Origin: Symsagittifera roscoffensis
Lineage: Eukaryota; Xenacoelomorpha; Acoela; Convolutidae
Assembly (NCBI RefSeq): GCF_963678635.1
Contig: NC_087062.1
Coordinates: forward strand, 56,371,970 to 56,435,969
Length of the DNA stretch: 64,000 nucleotides
Direction: 5' to 3'
Below are positions 31,220-42,200 of the stretch, one piece after another. The stretch's first letter is position 1. Each line of letters starts with the position of its first letter. A program made the position numbers and the translations under genes. The notes beneath the pieces are model-generated. The model saw nothing but the letters and a program-made list of their open reading frames with translations. It was not told the DNA's origin and did not search any database.

Positions 31220-31487
31220 AAAGCGAGATGAGCGTTTAGTCTTCAAAATTTTCAGAAAACGTTGATTGTTTGAAAATTTTGGTCAACTCGGTTCTTCGGC
31301 TAAAAGAATAGCCCCAAACGATCTTAATTCCCCTGTATCAATTAAGTCAATTAAGAGCGAGACTGTTCATTTGCTTCAAGATTTTTAATCTTAGCCAATC
31401 ATAATCCGTTTCTTTCAATTTTTTTGATGCGATGGTTTCTTTAGCAAAAAATTTAATTAAATGATTAAGTGTTAGTTTTGTAAAGAA

Positions 31488-32026
31488 ACAAGACTGCTCG
31501 TATCAGGGCGAAGCCCTGAATGTTCCGACTGCCTTTTAAGGTTTATGGAGCAGCAGTAATAACATAAAAAATTTATTAAATTTAAAAAAATTTTTAATTC
31601 GAAATTTTGTATAAAAATCATCCCCCCACAAGCCATATAAAGTTCAAAAAGATAGATTTCGTTTCTTGTAACAAATCAATTATGGCAAATAAGCTTCGTT
31701 CAACCAATTTGGAATGATTTATAAGACGGATTAAATCTCCGCTTACGCGTTAATAGCGCGAATTATATCGCGCGTTAATTGTCCCAAATTGGTCAAAATG
31801 GCAATCTTTAAACTCTCTTAACTTTACGCAAAATGATCACAGGTGAAATATTTTTTCAAATTTAAGTTTCTTGTTCAGGACAAGAAACTCAGGACAAAAA
31901 TGGCTTTCGAATGATACAAAAAAATTCCGTCAAAAATGGCTAGTTAAAGAGTCGAAATTTGTCTGAAGAAAAAAAACCCACCCCGAGCACAAATATTCCG
32001 TTACTTTCGTATCGAAAGTCGGAACA
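31488..32026 (+). repeat. HINE-like repeat, copy C (second of tandem array)
   Basis: Nearly identical to copy B except for a short insertion (TTCTTGTTCAGGACAAGAAA, itself a small palindrome) near 31865. The spacer 32027-32295 matches the spacer after copy B. This indicates a recent tandem duplication with a unit of about 0.8 kb. Confidence 0.85.
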
Positions 32027-32295
32027 AAAAGCGAGATGAGCGTTTAGTCTTCAAAATTTTCAGAAAACGTTGATTGTTTGAAAATTTTGGTCAACTCGGT
32101 TCTTCGGCTAAAAGAATAGCCCCAAACGATCTTAATTCCCCTGTATCAATTAAGTCAATTAAGAGCGAGACTGTTCATTTGCTTCAAGATTTTTAATCTT
32201 AGCCAATCATAATCCGTTTCTTTCAATTTTTTTGATGCGATGGTTTCTTTAGCAAAAAATTTAATTAAATGATTAAGTGTTAGTTTTGTAAAGAA

Positions 32296-32839
32296 ACAAG
32301 ACTGCTCGTATCAGGGCGAAGCCCTGAATGTTCCGACTGCCTTTTAAGGTTTATTGAGCAGCAGTAATACATAAAAAAATGAATGAAATAAAATAAAACG
32401 AAATTTTTTTTTCTTAAATTTGAAATTTTTTAATGAAAATCATCACCCCACACGCCATATAAAGTACAAAAAGATAGGTTTCGTTCCTTGTAACAAATCA
32501 ATTATGGCAAATAAGCTTCGTTCAACCAATTTGGAACGATTTATAAGACAGATTAAATCTCCGCTTACGCGTTAATAGCGCGAATTATATTGCGCGTTAA
32601 TTGTCCCAAATTGGTCAAAATGGCCAAAATGGCAATCTTTAAACCCTCATAATTTTACGAAAAATGATCACAGGTGAAAGATCTTTTCAAATTTAAGCTC
32701 AGGACAACAATACTTTTTGAGTGATATAAAAAAATTCCGTCAAAAATGGCTTGTTAAAAAGTCGAAATTTGTCTGAAGAAAAAAAAAACCCACCCCGAGC
32801 ACAAATATTACGTTACTTTCGTATCGAAAGTCGGAACAA
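32296..32839 (+). repeat. HINE-like repeat, copy D (third of tandem array)
   Basis: Same ends as copies B and C but with scattered differences in the body, including a duplicated GGCCAAAAT near 32622. It lacks the common spacer afterwards. Confidence 0.85.
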
Positions 32840-32852
32840 TAAATCACATTAG

Positions 32853-33576
32853 ACAAAACTGCTCGTAAATCAGGGCGAAGCCACGAAAGTTCCGACTACC
32901 CTTAATTGGTTTTTTGGTAAGTTAATTATTGAAAAGCTATAAGTTTTGGACAAAATCAAACACCAAGTGTGAAAATTAGCATGTGGGTCGATTAAAATGC
33001 TCATGTTAAAGAGTGAAGCTGACTCGTCTGCTAATTCAAGCGTTCTTTATTGAATTTGAAAATTTGAACAGCATTCACTCTGTCGAATGTATAAAAGCTT
33101 GGAAACGAAATTTCAATTCTCTCAGCTAAAAAAGAAAATTTAGGCAACAAGGTTTTTCGTCACGATGCACACAATTAAAGCAATTATTACAAGATAATAG
33201 GCACATATGCTTGCCAGTACGCCCGCAGTGAGCTCACCTCAATTCAAATTAGAACGATTTTGTAGCGCTTTATAATTCGTCATGCATCAATAGTTCGTGT
33301 TACGCTTTCTGCATCGTTAGAAAAATCCACATAGCTCCCATAAACTAGACTAAAGCATGATCAAATTGGAAATTTTCGGAGCCCCAAAACATTGAAAAAT
33401 TAAATTGAAGGTAAAAATATCTTTCTAAAGGTATACTCATGGTGTAGATATTTTCAACGGGGTATAAAAAATTTTTGGTAAAAGTTATTACATTGATCAC
33501 ATAAATTTGACCGAATAAAAAGAAGCTACCAAGCATAGATCTCAACTCACTTTCTTCGAACGTTGGAACATAATTT
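32853..33576 (+). repeat. HINE-like repeat, copy E (old, diverged)
   Basis: The left end ACAAAACTGCTCGTAAATCA with a half-decayed hairpin and GTTCCGACT at about 32900 is clear. The right end is recognisable by CTTCGAACGTTGGAAC near 33560. The middle resembles the reverse-oriented copies at 40580-41485. Confidence 0.55.
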
Positions 33577-34979
33577 ATTTGAAAATCCATTTTTACCGAA
33601 ACTTTTGTCCCTGCTATTGGGCAAGAACCAAACAAAAATCAAACTTCAACTATCGGCAAAACTTGGGTCTTATGCCCAAAACGGCCCAAAATCAAAATCT
33701 TTTAGCTAAAATTAATGCGGCAGATTTGATTGGCTAATATTAGCCAATCAAATTCAAGCAACATGGTCAGGCATGTCATTCAACTGATCCAGCAGAAAAA
33801 AATATTAGCCGAAGTAATTGAAAATGTGAACCTTAGTCAAATTATAAAACTAATTTCTCGTTTTTTTCTCATGAAATTATACCCAAAAAAAAATAAGTAA
33901 AATGGTTTCAACGCGAAAAAATTACTATCGTTTTGATCATTTCGGTCAATAAGTTGATCTGCTTTAAATTTTAATTGAAATGCCGACCATGTTGTTTGCA
34001 TTTGGATGGCTAATGAACCAATCAGACTCAGCCATATATTGACTTAAGATCAAGATGTAGAAATACTTATTTTGGGCCGTTCAGTGCATTAGACCCCAAA
34101 ACTTTATCAGAAAAAAAACACCGGCAACCTAAAGTGAGCGATTCACAAGCATACAACCCAAGTTTTATACCGGTCAAAACTCATATAATCGAATTTATTT
34201 GAATTAAATTTAAAGAATTTAACTAATTTAAAAACTTTTTGCCGCCAAGTGCAGTGGGGATGTTTTCTGTTGTACCTAAGTGATAAAGAAAAATTTTCGG
34301 GTCGATTTTACTGAGAAATCAGATCAAATTTAATTAGAAATTCTGGGCTGATATCTCGAGCATTGGATCTTTTCTGGAAATATACTCAAAACATAACTTA
34401 TATGACCATTAAAATGCATTTGGGCTCATATTTATGCAATTTCTGCTGAAAAAACGGCAGAAAAGAAAAGAGCCAGTTAGAGGTTTAATTGAGAAAACTG
34501 CCTTGTTTTTAGCAAGCCTAAATTATTATTTTGCCTATCGTAGTAAAATTGATTGAGTTTTGTTTTCATAATTTCATCTTTTATTCTTTAGGGTTTTTTA
34601 AAAAACTCGTCAAAAAAAGGTTTACAAAAAACAAAAATTTGGAAATTAATGTCCCAGAGAATTAATTTTTGGCCATGTAGCAAGAACCATGCCATTATTT
34701 AGCGGTTGTGGATTCGACATAAAATTTTTCACAAAACTAGTCGTCACTGCAAGCACTGATTAATAAATTTGTTAATTATAGGTGCGGCCCATTGGCATAG
34801 TTGCTAAAAAAAATCTCCTTGACTGGTATGAAACTTCAATTGTCTGCTCCTACGTAACCACATCATCACACATTTCTCCAGCTATATCAAGGGGGTGTTA
34901 AGCATGTAAGTCGACTAGCATGCAATAGCTTCAAATAGGCGCTCATTTCGAGGACACAATTTCGCCTTTCTTTTCAAAA
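33577..34979. other. Non-coding AT-rich stretch
   Basis: Nothing beyond short homopolymer runs is supported. Confidence 0.35.
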
Positions 34980-36840
34980 CACTTGGAATCCAAATTAACT
35001 TGGATTCCGACATTTAATGAAGATCTTTTCGCTTTTCTAGTTACAAATTCAACGGTGCTTTCAACAATATTTGGTATCTGAATCCAAATGAAACTTTGTC
35101 TTAACCCAAAATGCAAAATTGAGAAACCACATAAAAAGAAAAAAACTAGCCATGACAGCTGGAAAAGAGTAATGAATGCAAAGAAACAAAAAAAAACTGA
35201 CTTGTTTTTGAAATTAAACTTTCGAATTTCAAAATAAAAGTACATGACCTTAACCCTCTTTGAGTTTCAAGATGTATTGAAATTCAAAGAATGCATTTTA
35301 ATGAACTCGATTGAAACGTTAAACCCCCAGCATCTGCTTTTGAAGATAAATATATCGAAATTTTGATATTTTGATACTTGAGATCTTGCATTCTGCAATG
35401 CTACAAATTATTTTTTTTGGATCTTTTTGGCAGGACTTTCGATGAAATAGACGTTGTTCTTCTCAACAGGCTTGAAAATGGGATAATTTTTCGCGCTCAA
35501 ATTTCCTATTTGTGCGAAACTCTCAAAATTTCTTATTTATTGATGTTTGAAACTTGCCGTTTCATTATTACCCTATAGTGTTGGTAGTAATTTATTCCAA
35601 CTCTTTATTGATGCTAAACTGGATTGCGGCGAAATAATTGATCCATTTGATTAATAATTTGACCAAAAATTGTTTATTGTGATTGACATTGCTCCTGGAG
35701 AAAAAATCTTTCGAGGTGTTTTGTGCTAGACAGGGGCGGATCTAGGATTTTCTCGAGGGGGGGCGGATTTTTTTTTTTAGGTCCATCAGATTGATTTTCC
35801 GAGCTCTCCCAAAGCAGTAAAAAGACCCTGTTTTGACCAAATTTTCTGCGCCGCAGGCAATTTTTTGAAAAAACAGGTCAAAAAAGCCGTTTTTGGGCAC
35901 TTTTTGGAAAATTTTGACAAAAAAAACACGTTTTTTTTGGCGCGCGCTCCCCCTCAAAATTAGTATATATTGGCGCCAAAGGCGCCTTTAGAAAAATTTT
36001 AGGGTCAGTCGGGCAAAAATGGATTTCTTAAAAAGTAGCAAAGGGGGGACCCTTTGGGTTGGCAGGGGTTCGAATCCCTGAGGGGGGAGCGTCCGCCCCC
36101 CCCCCTAAATCCGCCCCTGGTGCTAGACATTGCTCCTGGAGAAAAAATGTTTCGACTTGATATGTACAGCCTTGTTGTTCCAAAATTCAACGAAAGTGAC
36201 AGAATATTTTACTCGGGTGTTTTTCTTCTCCAGACATATTTAGACTTATTAAATAGCCATTTTAGCGGAATTGTTTTTAGCCATTTAACAGATATTGATG
36301 TTCAAAGCTCAAAAATCGCTGGCGACCATTTAATCTTCAATCATGGAGATTGAATTTGGGGCTACTTTTGTTGAAGAGTTCGTATCTCGGGACTAGAAAG
36401 CACAGAAGAAGTATCAGCCCGATTATGTTATTCGTTCGTTTTGTAATCGAATGTTGGTTTTAATTTTTTAAATTTTTCATGTGTAATGAGGTTTTCGCAA
36501 ATTTTTTGATGTTGTGGAATGCCGCAGATGATATTTTTTCAGGTTTTTGAATGCCATACTTAGTGATCGAGTCAAGTTGGATATATTTCAATAAAGTAAA
36601 ACAGAATAGCAAAAAGCAATTAACTTGGATTCCGACATTTAATGAAGATCTTTTCGCTTTTCTAGTTACAAGTTTTGCCCTCAATAGCAACGGAGCTTTT
36701 AGCAGAAAACTTTCAATACTATTTAAGGAAGCATTAGGCTCAATTTTAAAGTTACAACAGAATGAGAAAGCAGCCGAAACAGTTAAAGCTTTATTATTTC
36801 AGACAACCAGTCATTGTCATATTAGCTAAGCAACATCATT
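34980..36840 (+). pseudogene. Decayed plus-strand coding remnants, unknown family, interrupted by a MITE
   Basis: Protein-like plus-strand frames broken by stops and frame changes occur at about 34980-35240, 35390-35580, 35595-35720, 36128-36353 and 36551-36829. A 53-bp segment encoding LTWIPTFNEDLFAFLVT is identical at 34994-35046 and 36619-36671. A DIAPGEK(I/M)FR block occurs on both sides of the MITE at 35731-36119. This suggests a duplicated and degraded gene or transposon ORF. I do not recognise the family. Confidence 0.4.
35731..36119 (+). repeat. Complete hAT-like MITE with 8-bp target duplication
   Basis: The terminal inverted repeats are CAGGGGCGGATCTAG and CTAAATCCGCCCCTG (one mismatch). 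GTGCTAGA flanks it exactly at 35723-35730 and 36120-36127. The 8-bp duplication and CAGGG ends are typical of the hAT superfamily. It is 389 bp with no ORF and is the reference copy for the fragments elsewhere in the window. Confidence 0.88.
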
Positions 36841-39148
36841 CGACTTAAAACAGCAGTTAGACATTGAAACAAAATCAATTGCACTGGGCTAAAACTAAGT
36901 CTTACCTTCAATAATTAGAGAATCTGAAAGTAAGAATCAAAATGGATCGAATCGCCATCTCGCTTATTGAGGAAAACGATTTCAATTACAGTTAACAATG
37001 GTTGCCAAGATCTCCTGAAAAAAACTGATCATCATGCTCAATTTTTTGATGTATCAATTGTATGCAGTTAACTTTTATGGCCAATTAGAAGTAAAATAAA
37101 AAAATCACCACGGGGCTGGACGTTTTTCAGCGATACTAATCCATCTATAAAATGAAGTGACAAACCTTTTTCAACGCCATCGTCAATCGGGAACTCGAGC
37201 TTCTTTTATCTTTTCCCACAAACTGAAAAAAAAACCCAGATCTATTCAACTTGATTGGCTACAATGGTCGGGTCGGAGTGTTTTTTTCTTTGATTCTTCA
37301 ATAGTCACAGAGAGTTTATACTGACATCTTTGTTTTGGAAATTTGAATTTAAACTAGGCAATTTTGACAGAACTGGACAATTTTCAAATGTTGGGTGAAC
37401 CAGTGAATGCCATTCGGAAGTGAAAATAACTGGGTGATGTTTCATGGGTTTTTGTTTCATGAACTGAGTTTCAACGTAATTAGAGCTAATTTAAATTGAC
37501 CGGGCAACACTATCAAAATAAGACATTTTAAACGCGTTGTTCTGAAATTAGGTTGACTTCAGAAAAAAAGTGAAGAGAACGAAGGTTGGTTAAAATTTAA
37601 GCAAATTACTATGGAGTAAATGTTTCAAAAAAAAAAAACAAACCAAAAATTTTACCTAAAAATGTGTCATAAAAAGTGCATAAACTACTATGTCCACCGC
37701 CGATTAAATTATACCAAATTTAGCGCCTTATATTGTCCAAAAAATTTTTCGCAAATTTTTTTTATTTTTTTTTGAAAAAAAGGTGTTTTTTAAGAGAGTC
37801 ATTTTTTCTTCTATCAGACCAAAATATTTTGATTTATACGAAATTTGGAAGAACATAACCTTGTCAAATTTTGTTGGTCTATATAACAGGCTTCGTTGGG
37901 TTATATCTTACTCAGCATTTACTCAGTAGTTTTATCGTAATTTTTTTTAACTAAAAGGACCCATTTTTGAAATTATTTGTTTGAATCCGAATATAGTAAA
38001 ATAAGTTACACCACAGTAATCGGTTTGTCAGTTTTCGTCCAAAGTCAACCTATTTTGAGAAAATGTGTCAGAAATTTTCAATTCTGCTTGTTTTGCCCGG
38101 ATATAATGTAAATCAACCCTGTAGTCCATGCCAAAATGTGTGCAAGAAACTTCGTCCAATATGCAAACAACATTTTTGCTAAAGTATATATGTTCTTTTT
38201 ATTGGAAAATATTTTCCTTAACATCTTTTTTTTTAAAAAACTTCCGAAAGATAATGGGCCGAGCAAGGGTAACCGCTCGACTAGCATAAAGCTCGAATAG
38301 CAAAAACCTCGAACAAAAAATTAAGCAATCGACAAGCAAATGAAATTCCTCAGCACCTAAATGATGATCAGTCACACCCTCGAACTGTCATGGCTTGAAC
38401 CGAACACTGATCGCCGCACGAATTGTAAAATGTGTGGAAAAATGAGATGTGCATGTATACATATTTTTTGTGTTTTGTTTATTTCAATTTTGACACTATT
38501 TGTTTTTCCGTTTAAGTTTTTCAGCTAGTCGATACGATTTTCAGTTTTGAAATTTAAATGCTAGTCGAGCTTTATGCTAGTCATACACCGCCCGAGCAAG
38601 CAATTATAGCACTGAAGTTTGATATGGCTATCCTGAAGAGGCCAAGACTACTAATGGCGCACAACTTTTGGCATGAGCTCCAAACAATCGAGGTAACATG
38701 ATGTACTTACTCCTGGTGTTTCTTGCAAGTGCACGGGTAAAGAAGTTAGAGGCTCCTGAATTGACTAAAAAAATTGTTGCAGAAATTCGAAGTTCAGTGA
38801 TTTATGCAGAGGACCGCCATTCTTTTTTTTTCGTGTTTCGCGAGAAGAGTTTCAAAAACGAAGTAGAGGTCATAATCAGGTAACTTTGCTCAAAAAATTA
38901 TGCGAAAAATTGAGAAATTCTTAAGATTACTTTCAAAAAAGTCTCAATAAAGTTAGAGAATCCTCAAAGAAAGGATAATTGTAGGGGCAGAGACAAATGC
39001 AGTATGTACTGTCACCGTCGGATGTTATACTTCTCGAAAATATCTTTCAAGGCGTCATCGCCAATACAAAATACAAAAAAAAGGTTCAAAAATAATTTGA
39101 AGTGTTCTCATTTACAAGATGATTCCGTGAGCTAGTGATTAAACTAAC
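36841..39148. other. Non-coding stretch with one weak plus-strand open segment
   Basis: About 38590-38880 reads protein-like on the plus strand in two frames (EQAIIALKFDMAILKRP and then ARVKKLEAPELTKKIVAEI up to VEVIIR, followed by GTAACT). No family is recognised and no splice partner is found. The rest is AT-rich without features. Confidence 0.35.
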
Positions 39149-39268
39149 TTGTAGCATATCCACTGATCTGCTCAGTCTGTTGGATATCACGCTTTGAGCA
39201 CTCATTCCCCCAGTCCTTCTGCCATTCCCACCTTCTCCGCCTCCCACTCCATGTTCAGTCGCAGAAGC
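39149..39268 (-). CDS. Host gene exon 7 of those seen
   Basis: The acceptor is TTTCTTAG and the donor CAA/GTTAGT, phase 0 at both ends. It has 40 residues, starts Gly-rich (HGVGGGEGGNG) and ends SVISNRLSRSVDMLQ, which resembles a phosphorylatable basic-Ser motif. Confidence 0.65.
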
Positions 39269-42200
39269 CTAAGAAAAAAGAGTAACGTTTTCAAGAAACA
39301 AAGTTCGAATGGCTAAAAGTTCAGATCAGTCAAAATACTTTGAATCGCTCAAGCTATAGTCCAACAAAAATGTTCTACATCGTTCAAATTATGAATTAGT
39401 AGACCGCCAGTTTTACACAGAAGCGAAGCGGAGCTTCGCGTCACTTGCGATACAACGCAAGCACAGCAGTGAAAGCTAGCGAATAGATATTTGCAAGCTA
39501 GTTCAGCACTTTTTTAAGCTATTGACTAAGTATTGTAGCTCTAGTTTGACCTGCAGAACACTCAAACTCACACTAGCTTCCTGAAGTTTCTACATTTAGT
39601 TACAATCAAGACCAATAGGTTTAAATTGACGAAAGTGCTGATAAAAAGACCAATAAATATTCCGTTTTCTTCGATAGTCGGAACAAAAATTGAAAAGCGT
39701 TTAAAATTTTGCGCAAGTGTAGAAAAATCGAAAATGATTTCAGTTCCTGGTCAACTTATGAAAAAATACAGTTCAGATCAAAAGACAAGAATGTAAAATT
39801 TCCCTGATCTCTGAAATACTGACGGAATATCAAATTGATGCAACGGATGCAACTTTTGCTGATATTTCTTACACTTTGGATACTTTTCGGGCTTCAGTTT
39901 TGCGCAGGGTGATTTCGTGGTTATTATTGCCACCTTGCTGGACAAACTTGTCATTCTCTGTGAACAGGGGCGAATCTAGTATTTTGTCGAAGGGCAGGCG
40001 GATTTTCAAAAATTTTCGAAAATTTTGTCGACCTTTTTTTAGGTCGACCAAATTGATTTTCTGAGCTCGACCAAATCACTATGAAGACCCCATTTTGACG
40101 AAACTTTCTGCGCCGCAGACAAATTTGTGAAAAAAATGCCAAAAAGGCGTTTTTAGGCAATTTTAGGAAAATTTCAGCAACCGGCTATCTTTATTGATAA
40201 TTGAAGTAAGTGACTTTTTACTAGAAAGTTGTGCCTTAATTTGGCGTTTACTAATTTACTCCGACGCAATCAAAACTTATGTTTTAAAAACGGGAACCTT
40301 TAATTTTCTGGCATTTAGCTTGATGATTAACGTGATGAAACTCATTTAGAGGGTGTGGGTGCGAAGAAAGTATGGGGTAAAACGTTCGAGTAAGACTCTA
40401 GGAAACCCGCAGGCAAAACATATCACGTGGCCGATGAAAGAAAAAAAACATAAAAATTAACCCAAATGATTTTGATCGTCTTTAGACGACAGTAGGAACA
40501 TACAAAGTTTCGCCTTTGTACGAGTAGTCTTATTTGCTATTCGTCAGTGACGTGAATCTCTAATTTAGCAAACTTAATTGTTCCGACAATTGAAGAAAAC
40601 GGAATACTTATGCTCGGTGTGGTTTTTTTATTCAAGCAATTTTCGCCGATCGAAATAATAGTTTTCGACAAAAACTTTTTATGCCCCATTGAAGATATGA
40701 GTTTCCTGAGTTCAAATTTAAACAGATGTTGGCCATGTTCTAGACTATATTATGGGCGCGTTAAAGAATTTATTCATTTTTATTCCGCACAAAAAATCGT
40801 TCCAAATTGAATTGAGGCTAGGTAATCGGATCGCTCGTATTAATTTCGTACGACTCACACTTTGATATTGTCTAAAGTTTATAGTTTTTCATGATTTTCG
40901 TTTCCCAAAAACTATTTGATATGAATTAAGGGACAGTCGGAACATTCAGGGCTACACCAATAAAATTAAAGCGATTCAACAAATCACTTAGGATCTATGA
41001 AACGCTTATCAGTCCCGTGTGAGCACGCTCCGATTCTTATAATTACCCACATTCTAACTTAAGTTTTTGTTCCGACTTTCAAAGAAAACGGAATATTTAA
41101 GCTCGGTGTGGTTTTTTTATTCAGTCAATTTTCGCTGATCAAAATGATAGTTTTCATTAAAAATTTTTGTAATACTTCATTGAAGATATCGAATTCCTGA
41201 GTTCAAATTTAGGAGGATATTTCACCACCGATTGAAAGTTCTGGGGGTTTGAAATTGCCAAATTGGCCATGTTCTGGGCTAAATTATGAGCGCTTTGAAG
41301 AATTTACTTTATTCATATTGCTGAGAGCGTAACGCGAATTATCTATGCGTGGTGAATTGTATTGAGGCTAGCTAATCGGATCGGTCGTATTAATTTCTTC
41401 TGACACATTATTTCACATTTTGATATTGTCCAAAGTTTATAGGTTTTCAATATTTTCTTTGCCCTCAAATACGAGCAGTCTTGTTTTGTTATGCGGAGTT
41501 CTTTTGTTTTGAACGTTCTAGATGCAAAAACAGCAGGCTAGATGCGAAAACAGCTTTGCCCTGATATACGAGCAGTCTTGTTTTGTTACGCGAAGTTCTT
41601 TTGTTTTGAAGGTTCTAGATGCGAAAAAAGCGGCCTTGAGTTTTTGCATCTAGAACTTTCACATTGTCCCACAATTGCAGCCGAAATTGGCCAGGCTTGA
41701 GCTAGAGGAAAAGTGAGAGCTCGTACTCACAGAGCTCGTACTCACAGATCTTTACCATATCAGGGAAACGAATACAAGATATGAAGATTTTTAAGCGAAG
41801 GCCTTACCAAAATACTACTTAAAGCCTCTGTGCCAATCTATTCTTCTTTGCTCTGTTATGAGCGGAGTCTCCTAGAACTTTTGAAAAACTAGAATAGATT
41901 AGAACAAAACTGCTCGTATCAGGGCGAGGTCCTGAATGCTCCGACTGGCTTTTAAGGTCAATGGAGCAGTAAAAATATGAAAAAATAAATGTAAAAAAAT
42001 ATATATATATTTTTTAAGTTTGAGATTTTTGCGAAAATCATCTCCCCAGACGCCATGCATAGTACAAAGTGATATATTTCGTTCCTAGTAACAAATCAAT
42101 TATGGCAAATAAGCTTCCTTCAACCAATTTGGAACTATTTCTAAGACGGATTAAATCTCCGCTTACGCGTTAACAGCGCGAAATATATCGCGCGTTAATT

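Noticed and set aside
30702..32839. CRISPR array or satellite
   Set aside because: The units are about 0.8 kb with transposon-like ends and dispersed single copies elsewhere, so they are mobile repeats duplicated in tandem.
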